In this document: one piece after another, positions 1-7,547 of the stretch
Layout: every line of letters starts with the position of its first letter
Position numbering within the stretch: the first letter of the stretch is position 1
DNA from: Erysipelothrix sp. UBA3377
GTDB lineage: Bacteria > Bacillota_I > Bacilli_A > Erysipelotrichales > Erysipelotrichaceae
Direction: 5' to 3'
Length of the DNA stretch: 19,275 nt
NCBI GenBank assembly: GCA_002359085.1
Contig: DEQB01000017.1
Location: 5,351 to 24,625 of the forward strand
Notes under the pieces: generated by a model
The model's input: only the letters and a program-made list of their open reading frames with translations
What the model was told of the DNA's origin: nothing
The model's database searches: none
Program-made: the position numbers and the translations under genes

Positions 1-239
1 AACATAACCAGGACACTTAAGACAAGACCCATTGAGACCATCGCTAAGATATAGCCATAGGATGGATATCGAAACACATATTGTACAAAGGGGTTCTTAT
101 TTGTAGGGTCATTGAGTTTCATAATCAAGATGGGTAATGGAAATGTTGTAAAGAATAGTAATCCAAAGAGTAATAGGAATACAGAGTTTCTTTTTAGGTT
201 GTAGCTCAGAAATGAGCGATTGATTAAATTTTTAAGCAT
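1..239 (-). CDS. ABC transporter permease (ABC-2 type), N-terminal part only
   Basis: This is the first 79 codons of a membrane protein that runs off the left edge. It starts at 239 with ATG. The start overlaps the end of the upstream ATPase gene by 8 bases (ATGCTTAA), which indicates translational coupling. A basic N-terminus (MLKNLINRSF) is followed by a strongly hydrophobic segment at about residues 19-40. A polar loop at 41-60 follows, and a second hydrophobic segment begins near residue 62. No conserved motif is visible in this part. The role as membrane partner of the adjacent ATPase is inferred from operon position and hydrophobicity. The substrate is unknown; drug or peptide export and cell-envelope stress roles are usual for such GntR-linked pairs. 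Confidence 0.8.
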   Translation of the reverse strand, partial: MLKNLINRSFLSYNLKRNSVFLLLFGLLFFTTFPLPILIMKLNDPTNKNPFVQYVFRYPSYGYILAMVSMGLVLSVLVM

Positions 240-1113
240 GTTCAGATTCCTCCGTTTCATACATAAATACTTCTTCTAAGGAGACGTCACCTTCTTCAAG
301 AATCAGTGGGTTGAGTGCTTCGAGAGCTTGTTGGGCCTCGTTGTTGTCACCCTTAAAGACGACTGTAAAGATGCGGTCTGTGCCTGAGACGTAGGTTGGA
401 TTGAGTGCCTTAATGTGTTCAATATCGAAAGGTTCTTTGAATACCATTTGATATTTATGGTAGAGATCTTGAACTTCATAAGTTGTCGCATCCATTTGTA
501 ATTTCTTGTTGTTGATTAAAGCGATGTGGTCACAAATATCTTCAAGCTCTCTTAAGTTATGAGAGGAGATGATAACCAAAATATCACTTTCTGATATTTC
601 CTGGGAAATAAACTGTCTGAGTTTAAAACGCATTCTGGGGTCAAGTCCATCGAAAGCTTCGTCTAGCAGTAAGATATCAGGCTTGCATGCGAATGCAAGG
701 ATGATCATCACTTGACGTTTCATTCCTTTAGAGAATGAATTAATTCTAACTTTGGGATCCAGTTTAAATTCTTCAATCAATGATTCATAGAGGTTGTCGT
801 CGAATTTGGGATAAAATCGCTTATAAAAGTTTTTCATGTCATCCATCGTTGATTGTGGGAAGAAGTATGGATCATCCGCTAAGAAGAATATGCGATTCTT
901 GATTTGTGGATTGTCAAAAATACTTTGGTCATCCACTGTGACTGTACCACTTTCTGACTCAATGACGCCTGATATTAAACGTAAGATCGTGGATTTACCT
1001 GAACCGTTGGGTCCTACCAAGCCATAGCAACGACCGGATTTTAAATCCCAATTAATGGTATCTAAAACAAGCTTCTCATCATATTTCTTTATGACGTTTT
1101 TGAATGAAATCAT
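232..1113 (-). CDS. ABC transporter ATP-binding protein (YtrB/BcrA-like)
   Basis: Cytoplasmic ATPase of 293 residues that should power the permease encoded just downstream. Visible motifs are Walker A GPNGSGKST (34-42), signature NSFSKGMKRQ (125-134), Walker B ILLLDEAFDGLDP (147-159) and the switch His in SSHN (His185). The usual Q-loop glutamine is not obvious: the segment reads FFLADDPYFF (77-86). About 90 residues after the H-loop form a C-terminal extension with no motif I recognise. The start at 1113 is supported by a strong AAGGAGG eight to nine bases upstream, encoded in the last codons of the GntR gene, with which it shares an ATGA overlap. Family assignment is secure; the substrate is not known. 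YtrA-type regulator, ATPase and permease in this order is an established arrangement in Firmicutes. Confidence 0.93.
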   Translation of the reverse strand: MISFKNVIKKYDEKLVLDTINWDLKSGRCYGLVGPNGSGKSTILRLISGVIESESGTVTVDDQSIFDNPQIKNRIFFLADDPYFFPQSTMDDMKNFYKRFYPKFDDNLYESLIEEFKLDPKVRINSFSKGMKRQVMIILAFACKPDILLLDEAFDGLDPRMRFKLRQFISQEISESDILVIISSHNLRELEDICDHIALINNKKLQMDATTYEVQDLYHKYQMVFKEPFDIEHIKALNPTYVSGTDRIFTVVFKGDNNEAQQALEALNPLILEEGDVSLEEVFMYETEESEHA

Positions 1114-1469
1114 TTGTAAGCCTCCTTTATTTTAAGTTGAATGTTATCAACTGACTCCCCCAGTAATAGCATTGTATCTATTACTTTATATAGCTCTTGG
1201 TATCCTTGACCAAGAAGATCGCTCAGTCCTTCGGTGTCTTCTTTAACGAAGAAACCCAGTCCCGGTTTAGAATATACGAGATTTTGTTTTTCACACGCAT
1301 CATATGCCTTCATAACCGTATTGGGATTAATTCCCAAGTCTTTCGCAAGACTTCTAACGGAAGGCAGTTGATCGTTGGGTTCTAAAATCTCATAAGCAAT
1401 CAAACGACCGATCTCAAGAACGATTTGTTCGAAGATGGGAAGTGTGCTGCGACTGTTGATTCGTATCAT
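1110..1469 (-). CDS. GntR-family transcriptional regulator, YtrA subfamily
   Basis: Protein of 119 residues, the short length typical of YtrA-type GntR repressors, which have a small C-terminal helical part instead of a large effector domain. The winged helix-turn-helix spans about residues 10-76, with the classic segments LPSVRSLAKDLGINPNTV and GLGFFV. The C-terminal 40 residues are helical and probably dimerise. It is the first gene of a minus-strand operon with an ABC ATPase and permease, coupled to the ATPase by a 4-base ATGA overlap. A GAGGGTG ribosome site precedes the ATG at 1469. A perfect inverted repeat in its own promoter (1482-1506) strongly suggests autorepression of the whole operon. 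The inducing signal cannot be read from the sequence; cell-wall-active compounds are the known inducers of some relatives. Confidence 0.92.
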   Translation of the reverse strand: MIRINSRSTLPIFEQIVLEIGRLIAYEILEPNDQLPSVRSLAKDLGINPNTVMKAYDACEKQNLVYSKPGLGFFVKEDTEGLSDLLGQGYQELYKVIDTMLLLGESVDNIQLKIKEAYK

Positions 1470-1481
1470 ATTATCACCCTC

Positions 1482-1506
1482 ACTGTACTATCTACACTCA
1501 TACAGT
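1482..1506 (-). promoter_or_regulatory. Operator for the GntR/YtrA-type repressor
   Basis: Perfect inverted repeat ACTGTA-N13-TACAGT. The half-site length and the 13-base spacing match the operator I recall for Bacillus YtrA (AGTGTA-N13-TACACT), with one base changed per arm. It overlaps the predicted -10 region of the gntR promoter, so binding would block RNA polymerase. Palindrome seen directly; its binding by the adjacent regulator is inferred. Confidence 0.75.
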
Positions 1507-1531
1507 ACCACATAGCTAAAATATATGTCAA
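1502..1531 (-). promoter_or_regulatory. Promoter of the gntR-ABC operon
   Basis: On the minus strand a perfect -35 TTGACA (1526-1531) is followed after 18 bases by a weak -10 TACTGT (1502-1507). The -10 lies inside one arm of the operator. Transcription would begin near 1495, giving a leader of about 26 bases. Confidence 0.6.
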
Positions 1532-1569
1532 CTATTTTATGCTTTCTTAAAGAGAAATGACCTAAAATA

Positions 1570-1578
1570 TGATAGAAT
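1570..1578 (+). promoter_or_regulatory. Candidate extended -10 promoter of mnmG
   Basis: TGATAGAAT is a TGn-extended -10 with five of six consensus bases in the hexamer. No good -35 is seen 16-18 bases upstream. The expected start, about 1585, falls at the first G of the GGAGG ribosome site, giving a leader of about 13 bases. An alternative -10 is TAAAAT at 1563-1568. Confidence 0.45.
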
Positions 1579-1597
1579 GCTAACGGAGGCGATAGCT

Positions 1598-3451
1598 ATG
1601 TATGATGTTATTATTGTTGGTGGAGGACACGCAGGAGTTGAGGCAGCTTTAGCAGCCGCAAGAATGCAGCAGAAGACTGCTCTTTTCACCATGAATATAG
1701 ATCGTATCGCTACGATGCCATGTAACCCTTCAATCGGTGGCCCTGCAAAAGGGATTGTCGTTAGAGAGATTGAAGCTTTGGGTGGTGTCATGGGTAAGAT
1801 TGCGGATGAAACCGCGCTTCAATTTAGAATGTTAAACTCATCTAAAGGACCTGGGGTGCGTAGTTTACGTGTGCAATCTGATAAAATTGAATATTCAAAA
1901 GCAATGCGCGATGCGGTTTTAAGTGAACCCGGTGTCGAAATTGTTCAAAAAATGGTTAAAGAAATAATTGTAGAAGATGGTATTTGTGTTGGTATCCGTA
2001 CTGTGGATGATGAAGCAATTTTTGCGAAGACAACAGTCATTACTTCAGGTACTTATATGAGTTCTAAAATTATGGTTTCAGATAAAGTGGAACATTCTGG
2101 ACCTGATGGGGATCCCACAACCAATACCTTATCTGAATCACTCAGAAAATATGGTTTAAAAACGATGCGTCTAAAAACGGGAACACCTGCCCGTGTTTTT
2201 ACGGATTCTATTGATTTCAGTAAGACAGAAATTCAACCAGGGGATGATAACCCTTATTTATTCAGTAACAGAACGGATAGAAAAGAAATCATTAAGGACC
2301 AATATGCATGTTATTTAACGCATACCAATGCGAATACGCATGGCATTATTATGGAAAACCTACACTTATCCAGTATGTATTCAGGAGAAGTAGAAGGGGT
2401 TGGTGCCCGTTACTGTCCATCGATTGAAGATAAAATTGTAAGGTTTTCTGATAAAGATAGACACCAAATTTTCTTGGAGCCAGAAAGTGCTTCTTTGGAT
2501 ACAACCTATGTTCAAGGATTGTCTTCTTCTTTACCTGAAGATGTTCAAGACAGAATTTTAAGAACGATTCCGGGATTGGAAGATTGTGTGGTGCAACGCT
2601 ACGGTTATGCGATAGAGTATGATGCCCTTGATCCCATTCAATTGTATCCAAGCTTAGAAGTGATTAAGATTAAGAACCTCTTTACTGCTGGACAAATCAA
2701 TGGTACTTCCGGTTATGAAGAAGCGGCCGGTCAAGGTGTGATGGCAGGGATTAACGCATCCTTAAAGGCCATGAATAAAGAGCCTTTTGTATTGGGAAGA
2801 CAGGAAGCATACATCGGTGTTATGATTGATGACTTGGTCACAAAGGGTACGAAAGAGCCCTATCGTTTGTTGACTTCAAGGGCTGAATATCGTTTGTTAT
2901 TGCGCCATGATAATGTATATCGTAGATTGTCGCATTATGCATATGATTTGGACTTAATTTCTGATGCAGATTATGAGATAATAGAGACAGATATTAATAA
3001 GATTGATACTTTCATTGAAACCATTCAAAATATTAAGGTTCCGCATGATGAAAAGACCAAAGCATTCTTTGAATCAAAGAATTCTCCTTTTGACGCTCAT
3101 GATTTAACAATTTATGATGCGATTAAAAGACCTGGGATTACACTTGAAGCGATGATTGAACTCTTAGATTTAAACTTGGATTCTAATTTAATCTACCAAA
3201 CAGAGGTAGAAATCAAATATGAAGGTTATATTCAAAAGGCAATAAAGGATGCAGAGAAACTGCAATCCATGGACAAAATTAAATTACCCATCGATATCGA
3301 TTATGAGAACATTTTGAATCTTTCACTTGAAGGAAAACAAAAACTGTCAGAGGTACGACCCAGTACCATTGGACAGGCCTCACGTATCTCGGGTGTTTAT
3401 CCTTCGGATATTTCAATCTTAGCGATGGTATTAAAAACTAAGGAGGCATAA
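1598..3451 (+). CDS. mnmG: tRNA uridine-5-carboxymethylaminomethyl modification enzyme MnmG (GidA)
   Basis: FAD-dependent subunit of the MnmE-MnmG complex, which installs the (carboxymethyl)aminomethyl group on C5 of wobble uridine 34 in a set of tRNAs. The protein has 617 residues, normal for the long MnmG form. It shows the dinucleotide fold IIVGGGHAG (5-13), the family cysteine motif PCNPSIGGPAKG (41-52), the block PYRLLTSRAEYRLLLRHDN and the C-terminal signature RPSTIGQASRISGVYPSDIS. The start at 1598 is preferred over ATG 1577 because GGAGG (1585-1589) sits eight bases upstream and the family begins directly with the FAD fold. It heads the long operon running to rpiA. Its partner mnmE is about 5.4 kb downstream instead of adjacent as in Bacillus. 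Cytoplasmic; very secure. Confidence 0.98.
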   Translation: MYDVIIVGGGHAGVEAALAAARMQQKTALFTMNIDRIATMPCNPSIGGPAKGIVVREIEALGGVMGKIADETALQFRMLNSSKGPGVRSLRVQSDKIEYSKAMRDAVLSEPGVEIVQKMVKEIIVEDGICVGIRTVDDEAIFAKTTVITSGTYMSSKIMVSDKVEHSGPDGDPTTNTLSESLRKYGLKTMRLKTGTPARVFTDSIDFSKTEIQPGDDNPYLFSNRTDRKEIIKDQYACYLTHTNANTHGIIMENLHLSSMYSGEVEGVGARYCPSIEDKIVRFSDKDRHQIFLEPESASLDTTYVQGLSSSLPEDVQDRILRTIPGLEDCVVQRYGYAIEYDALDPIQLYPSLEVIKIKNLFTAGQINGTSGYEEAAGQGVMAGINASLKAMNKEPFVLGRQEAYIGVMIDDLVTKGTKEPYRLLTSRAEYRLLLRHDNVYRRLSHYAYDLDLISDADYEIIETDINKIDTFIETIQNIKVPHDEKTKAFFESKNSPFDAHDLTIYDAIKRPGITLEAMIELLDLNLDSNLIYQTEVEIKYEGYIQKAIKDAEKLQSMDKIKLPIDIDYENILNLSLEGKQKLSEVRPSTIGQASRISGVYPSDISILAMVLKTKEA

Positions 3452-3453
3452 AC

Positions 3454-4425
3454 ATGAAAATAGGTGTCATTGGAACAGGGAGTATTGTATCTGCGTTTGT
3501 ATCAAGTGCAAGGCTGGTTGAAGGTGTAGATTTTAAAGCGGTTTATTCGAGGAAACAAGAGACTGGAGATAAATTTGCGCTCGCTAACAGAATTGAACGT
3601 GTGTATACGGATTTGGATCAAATGCTTGCGGATGATGATTTGGACACCATTTATGTAGCCTCACCCAACGCTTTACACTATGAACACGCTTTAAAGGCAC
3701 TCCATGCTGATAAACATGTGATTGTTGAAAAACCTTTTGTGGGTAATGTAAGGAAAGCGGAAGCATTAATTCAACTCTCAAAAGACAAGTCATTGTTTCT
3801 TTTTGAAGCGATTTGTAACATCCACATGCCCCATATGAAATATATTGAGAAAAGACTTCAGGAACTGGGTAAAATTCGATTGATACAATGTAATTACAGC
3901 CAGTATTCAAGCCGATATGATGCGCTTTTAAGAGGGGAAACCCCCAATGTTTTCAACCCTGAAATGTCAGGGGGTGCTTTGGCAGATATCAACATCTACA
4001 ACATACACTTTACAGTGTATCTTTTTGGTATGCCGCAGAAAATTGAATACATTGCGAACCTACACGAAAACGGTATTGATACATCTGGTATTCTAATTTT
4101 GGATTACGGTAATTTCAAAGCCAGTCTTGTCGGTGCAAAAGACAGTGCTTCATATAATATTGCTCAAATTCAAGGGGAAACGGGTCATATTGTGATACCC
4201 AATGGATCCAACAGTCTAGAATCCGTGCTTTTTACGACGACTGAAACACGTAAAGAAATTGTGGAACACGATAAACCAAGACTGACTTACCAAGTTGAAG
4301 TATTTAAAGATATGGTAGATCGAAGAGATTATATTTTACGTGACACGTATTTAAATCACAGTCTGAATGTAGTGCGCGTTGCGAATGAAGCTTTGAAACA
4401 AGTTGGATTGGACTTTGAATATTAA
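3454..4425 (+). CDS. Gfo/Idh/MocA family NAD(P)-dependent oxidoreductase
   Basis: Protein of 323 residues with an N-terminal Rossmann fold (GVIGTGSIV, 4-12), the family EKP motif (VIVEKPF, 89-95) whose lysine is usually catalytic, and the second-domain sequence GGALADINIYNIH (173-185), in the place of the family's G-G-x-L-x-D-x-G-x-H/Y pattern. The glycine after the Asp-Ile is Asn here. Such enzymes oxidise or reduce sugars, inositols or related alcohols in the cytoplasm; the substrate cannot be read from the sequence. The gene starts two bases after the mnmG stop, using the AAGGAGG encoded by the last mnmG codons, and its stop overlaps the rsmG start (TAATG). It is therefore tightly built into a translation and chromosome-maintenance operon where Bacillus has nothing between mnmG and rsmG. 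Confidence 0.92.
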   Translation: MKIGVIGTGSIVSAFVSSARLVEGVDFKAVYSRKQETGDKFALANRIERVYTDLDQMLADDDLDTIYVASPNALHYEHALKALHADKHVIVEKPFVGNVRKAEALIQLSKDKSLFLFEAICNIHMPHMKYIEKRLQELGKIRLIQCNYSQYSSRYDALLRGETPNVFNPEMSGGALADINIYNIHFTVYLFGMPQKIEYIANLHENGIDTSGILILDYGNFKASLVGAKDSASYNIAQIQGETGHIVIPNGSNSLESVLFTTTETRKEIVEHDKPRLTYQVEVFKDMVDRRDYILRDTYLNHSLNVVRVANEALKQVGLDFEY

Positions 4426-5123
4426 TGGTAGGGATCGATAAAATCAAAACGCTCAATATTGACGTTAATTTTGAGCAGTTAGAACTGTATAAACAACACA
4501 TTCAAACAGTCAATCAAGTCTTAAACTTAACAGCCATTGTGGATGATGAGGGCATTTATCTGAAACATTTTTATGATTCTCTTTTAATTGAGAAATATTT
4601 AGATAAAAACATATCTTTTTGTGATGTGGGTAGTGGTGCTGGTTTTCCAGGTATGGTCATTGCGATCGCAAGACCGGATATAAAGGTAACACTCATTGAA
4701 CCCACTTTAAAACGCTGTAATTTTTTGAATGAAGTGATTGCACTATTGGATTTAAAGAATGTGACAGTCTTGAATGAACGCGCCGAAGATGCGGTGATTG
4801 ATTTGCGTGAATCTTTTGATGTCGTAACCGCAAGAGCGGTCGCATATTTGGACATTTTAAGTGAGCTTTGTGTGCCTTTTGTAAAAATAAACGGTTTGTT
4901 TATCGCGATGAAGGGTGCGAAAGGTCATGAGGAATTAGAGATATCTAAAAAAGCACTTAAAAAGTTGGGTGCAGAGATTGAAACAGTGGAAAACCTGAAT
5001 GACGAAATCATGGGTGAGCGTATGAATATTTTAATCCGAAAAACTACCCCAACGCCCCTCAAATATCCACGGAATTATGGTAGAATAAAGAAGACACCGT
5101 TATCAGGGAGGAAAAATGTCTGA
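4425..5123 (+). CDS. rsmG: 16S rRNA (guanine-N7)-methyltransferase RsmG (GidB)
   Basis: SAM-dependent enzyme that methylates N7 of G527 (E. coli numbering) in the 530 loop of 16S rRNA; loss usually gives low-level streptomycin resistance. The 232 residues match the family length. Visible signatures are NLTAI (34-38), LKHFYDS (46-52), the SAM loop DVGSGAGFPG (67-76), TARAVA (135-140) and the C-terminal PRNYGRIKKTPL. The start ATG overlaps the stop of the oxidoreductase gene by one base (TAATG) and has no clear Shine-Dalgarno, so initiation is probably by reinitiation. The 3' end overlaps noc by eight bases (ATGTCTGA). Identification is secure. Confidence 0.97.
   Translation: MVGIDKIKTLNIDVNFEQLELYKQHIQTVNQVLNLTAIVDDEGIYLKHFYDSLLIEKYLDKNISFCDVGSGAGFPGMVIAIARPDIKVTLIEPTLKRCNFLNEVIALLDLKNVTVLNERAEDAVIDLRESFDVVTARAVAYLDILSELCVPFVKINGLFIAMKGAKGHEELEISKKALKKLGAEIETVENLNDEIMGERMNILIRKTTPTPLKYPRNYGRIKKTPLSGRKNV
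5078..5086 (+). promoter_or_regulatory. Possible internal extended -10 promoter for noc-soj-spo0J
   Basis: TGGTAGAAT lies near the 3' end of rsmG, 30 bases before noc, with GGGAGG between. The same nonamer precedes glmU. Caution: these bases encode the conserved NYGRIKK motif of RsmG, so the match may be forced by the protein. Confidence 0.3.
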
Positions 5124-5871
5124 ACATAGATATATATCGATTGAAAAAATTAGTGTAAACCCATATCAACCCAGAACAGAGTTTGATGAATCTAAGTTGA
5201 TGGATCTTGCACAATCAATCAGAGAAAACGGGTTAATACAACCCATTGTTGTGAGAGAAATTTCTCCGGAATCTTATGAAATCATTGCGGGTGAACGTAG
5301 ATATCGTGCCATGTCGATGATTGGATATGTAGATGTCCCGTGTATTGTGACTAAGGCAAGCGATGAAGCAAGTGCTTCTCTTGCGTTAATTGAAAATATT
5401 CAAAGAGAAGATTTGAATGCAGTTGAAGAAGCCAATGCCTATCGCCAAATTCTTAAGGCAGCAGGTATGACACAAAAGAACTTGGCTCAAAGTATCGGGA
5501 AGTCGCAGTCTTTTATTGCGAATAAAATTCGTTTGTTGGAGCTTCCAGTAACTGTTTTATCAACGTTAGCCAACGGTAAGATTACCGAGCGTCATGCCCG
5601 TGCATTGTTGGGGGTTGAGCCCGATGAAATGGATGGCATCTTAAATAAAATATTGGATCAAAAATTAACGGTCAGTCAGACTGAACGTTTGGTTCAAAAA
5701 CCGAAAAGAAAAATTAAAATTTTACCTAAGGGTTACTCAAAGAGTATTAGAATTGGAATCAATACCATTAAGGAATCCGTCTTAATGGTTGAAAAAACTG
5801 GAATTAAAGTTGAACAAAATATTGAAGAAACGGAAAATGACGTGGTGATTACGATTCGTTTTCCAAAATAG
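5116..5871 (+). CDS. noc: Nucleoid occlusion protein Noc (ParB family)
   Basis: CTP-type ParB-fold DNA-binding protein that in Bacillus spreads from NBS sites and blocks division over the nucleoid. The 251 residues hold the N-terminal ParB fold with GERRYR (59-64) and ENIQREDLN (93-101), an HTH at about 118-141, and a C-terminal domain ending in VVITIRFPK as in Noc. Position relative to rsmG, the ITERHARAL motif, and Gln131, Lys137 and Arg159 at the positions that I recall as separating Noc from ParB all favour Noc over a second ParB; the fourth such position is Glu142 instead of Lys. It begins almost directly at the ParB fold (ISVNPYQPR) and has no N-terminal amphipathic helix; an in-frame TAA at 5086 and no ATG after it exclude a longer form. 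GGAGG lies four bases upstream; it overlaps rsmG by eight bases. Confidence 0.88.
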   Translation: MSEHRYISIEKISVNPYQPRTEFDESKLMDLAQSIRENGLIQPIVVREISPESYEIIAGERRYRAMSMIGYVDVPCIVTKASDEASASLALIENIQREDLNAVEEANAYRQILKAAGMTQKNLAQSIGKSQSFIANKIRLLELPVTVLSTLANGKITERHARALLGVEPDEMDGILNKILDQKLTVSQTERLVQKPKRKIKILPKGYSKSIRIGINTIKESVLMVEKTGIKVEQNIEETENDVVITIRFPK

Positions 5872-5887
5872 ATAAAGGAAGTGACGT

Positions 5888-6682
5888 ATGGGCAAAATAA
5901 TCGCAATCGCAAATCAAAAAGGGGGCGTTGGTAAAACAACAACCAGTATCAATTTATCATCTGGTCTTGCTTACTTGGGCCAACGTGTTTTATTGATTGA
6001 CCTTGATCCCCAAGGAAATACAACCCAAGGGCTGGGCGCGAATAATTCTGAATTGTTACTGAGCTCTTATAATTTACTCTTGGATGATTATGAGATTAAG
6101 GATATTAAAATAGACCTCCAAACCCCACCGATGGATTTGATTCCCGCAACCATTGATTTAGCCGGGGCAGATTTAGAAATGGTTGAGTTTAAAGTTGGAA
6201 GAGAAAGACTTTTGAAGAACAAGTTAATAAAAGTAAAGGATGATTATGACTTCATCATTATTGATTGTCCGCCTTCCTTGGGTCTGTTAAATACCAATGC
6301 ATTGACGGCAGCAGATTCCGTTATTATTCCCGTACAAAGTGAATATTATGCACTGGAAGGATTAACACAATTACTTTCAACCATTCGTTTGGTTCAAAAA
6401 CTCTTTAACCCTGACCTTAAAATTGAAGGTGTGTTATTGACCATGTTGGATTTGAGAACCAGATTGAGTATTGAAGTGCAACAGGAAGTACGTCGTTATT
6501 TCAAGGAACGTGTTTATAAGAGTAATATCCCCAGAAACGTTAAGTTGTCTGAAGCCCCTTCAAGAGGACAATCCATCTTTGAATATGATATCAAGTCGGA
6601 AGGCGCAAAAGCATATGCGGCACTTTCCAAGGAAGTATTAAAGAGAAATCAAAAAGAGGTGAAGTCAAATGACAGATCGTAA
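5888..6682 (+). CDS. soj: Chromosome partitioning ATPase Soj (ParA)
   Basis: ParA-type ATPase of 264 residues that acts with Spo0J in origin segregation and, in Bacillus, controls DnaA. It carries the deviant Walker A KGGVGKTT (11-18) with the signature lysine Lys11, the switch segment DLDPQGN (38-44), Walker B FIIIDCPPS (122-130) and the conserved SEAPSRGQSI near the C-terminus. There is no N-terminal HTH, so this is the short chromosomal (Soj-like) type and not the long plasmid P1-ParA type. AAGGAAG (5875-5881) precedes the ATG. The gene overlaps spo0J by 14 bases, which would keep the two products in proportion. Confidence 0.97.
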   Translation: MGKIIAIANQKGGVGKTTTSINLSSGLAYLGQRVLLIDLDPQGNTTQGLGANNSELLLSSYNLLLDDYEIKDIKIDLQTPPMDLIPATIDLAGADLEMVEFKVGRERLLKNKLIKVKDDYDFIIIDCPPSLGLLNTNALTAADSVIIPVQSEYYALEGLTQLLSTIRLVQKLFNPDLKIEGVLLTMLDLRTRLSIEVQQEVRRYFKERVYKSNIPRNVKLSEAPSRGQSIFEYDIKSEGAKAYAALSKEVLKRNQKEVKSNDRS

Positions 6683-7541
6683 TCGTTTAGGAAAAGGACT
6701 CGGTGCCATATTTGGTGAAGATGTCAGTGATGTATTAGAGGAAATTCAATCCGGATCTCATGAAGCTTTTGGGGGTGTAAAAACGCGCTTATCTGTGGAT
6801 GATATCCGTGCAAACCCGTATCAACCGCGTCGTGTATTTGATGAGGAAAAGCTACAGGAACTTTCAAATTCTATCCAACAACATGGTTTGTTTACACCTG
6901 TCTTGGTTAGAGAAAGCACCAAAGGGTATGAACTGGTAGCGGGTGAGAGAAGACTGCGTGCTACACGCTTGGCAAATCTTGATGAGATTGATGCGATAAT
7001 CGTCGGTTTTGATGATGAACAAATGATGGAAATTGCCATCATTGAGAACGTACAACGTGAAGACTTAAATGTCCTAGAAGAGGCCAAAGGTTATCAATCC
7101 TTGATTGAAAACTTAAAGTTAACCCAGGAACAAGTCGCCAAACGTGTCAACAAATCCAGAAGCCACATCACCAATATTTTAAGACTCTTAAAATTACCGG
7201 AATCTGTTCAAATGATGGTTTTAGAAGAAAAGTTAACGATGGGACATGTCCGTCCTTTGGTTACCCTTGATAATCCGAAACTCATTGAGAAATATGCGCA
7301 GGAGATTTATGAAAATAAGTTGAGTGTGCGTGAAGCTGAAAAACTCGTTAAAGAAAAAGACGAACCTAAAAAATCCAAACAATCCAGAATTAAACGTAAA
7401 GAATACGCCTATGCGGAACGTCTGTTTGAAGGCAAACTTCAAACGCGTACCACCATTGATGACAAACGTATTGTGATTTCGTTTGAGGATGATGATGATT
7501 TAAATCGTATATTGGACGCATTGGATCTAATAGAGGAGTAA
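6669..7541 (+). CDS. spo0J: Chromosome partitioning protein Spo0J (ParB)
   Basis: ParB CTPase of 290 residues that loads at parS near the origin and stimulates Soj. The N-terminus RLGKGLGAIFGE (6-17) is the basic ParA-stimulating peptide. The CTP-binding region contains GERRLR (92-97) and ENVQREDLN (126-134), followed by the HTH (about 152-175), a charged linker (KEKDEPKKSKQSRIKRK) and a C-terminal dimerisation domain ending in DLNRILDALDLIEE. Arg164 and Gly192 at the specificity positions are ParB-like, in contrast to Gln and Arg in the neighbouring Noc. AGAGGTGA within the end of soj serves as ribosome site. I see no parS inside this gene, although Bacillus spo0J has one. Confidence 0.97.
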   Translation: MTDRNRLGKGLGAIFGEDVSDVLEEIQSGSHEAFGGVKTRLSVDDIRANPYQPRRVFDEEKLQELSNSIQQHGLFTPVLVRESTKGYELVAGERRLRATRLANLDEIDAIIVGFDDEQMMEIAIIENVQREDLNVLEEAKGYQSLIENLKLTQEQVAKRVNKSRSHITNILRLLKLPESVQMMVLEEKLTMGHVRPLVTLDNPKLIEKYAQEIYENKLSVREAEKLVKEKDEPKKSKQSRIKRKEYAYAERLFEGKLQTRTTIDDKRIVISFEDDDDLNRILDALDLIEE

Positions 7542-7547
7542 GGACTT

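Noticed and set aside
3584..3910. 108-codon minus-strand frame opposite the oxidoreductase gene
   Set aside because: No recognisable motif or ribosome site and completely contained in a well-supported gene.
7049..7064. parS-like sequence in spo0J around ACAACGTGAAGAC
   Set aside because: Only about 9 of 16 bases fit the parS consensus and they encode the conserved NVQRED motif. No full parS or Noc NBS site was seen anywhere in the window.
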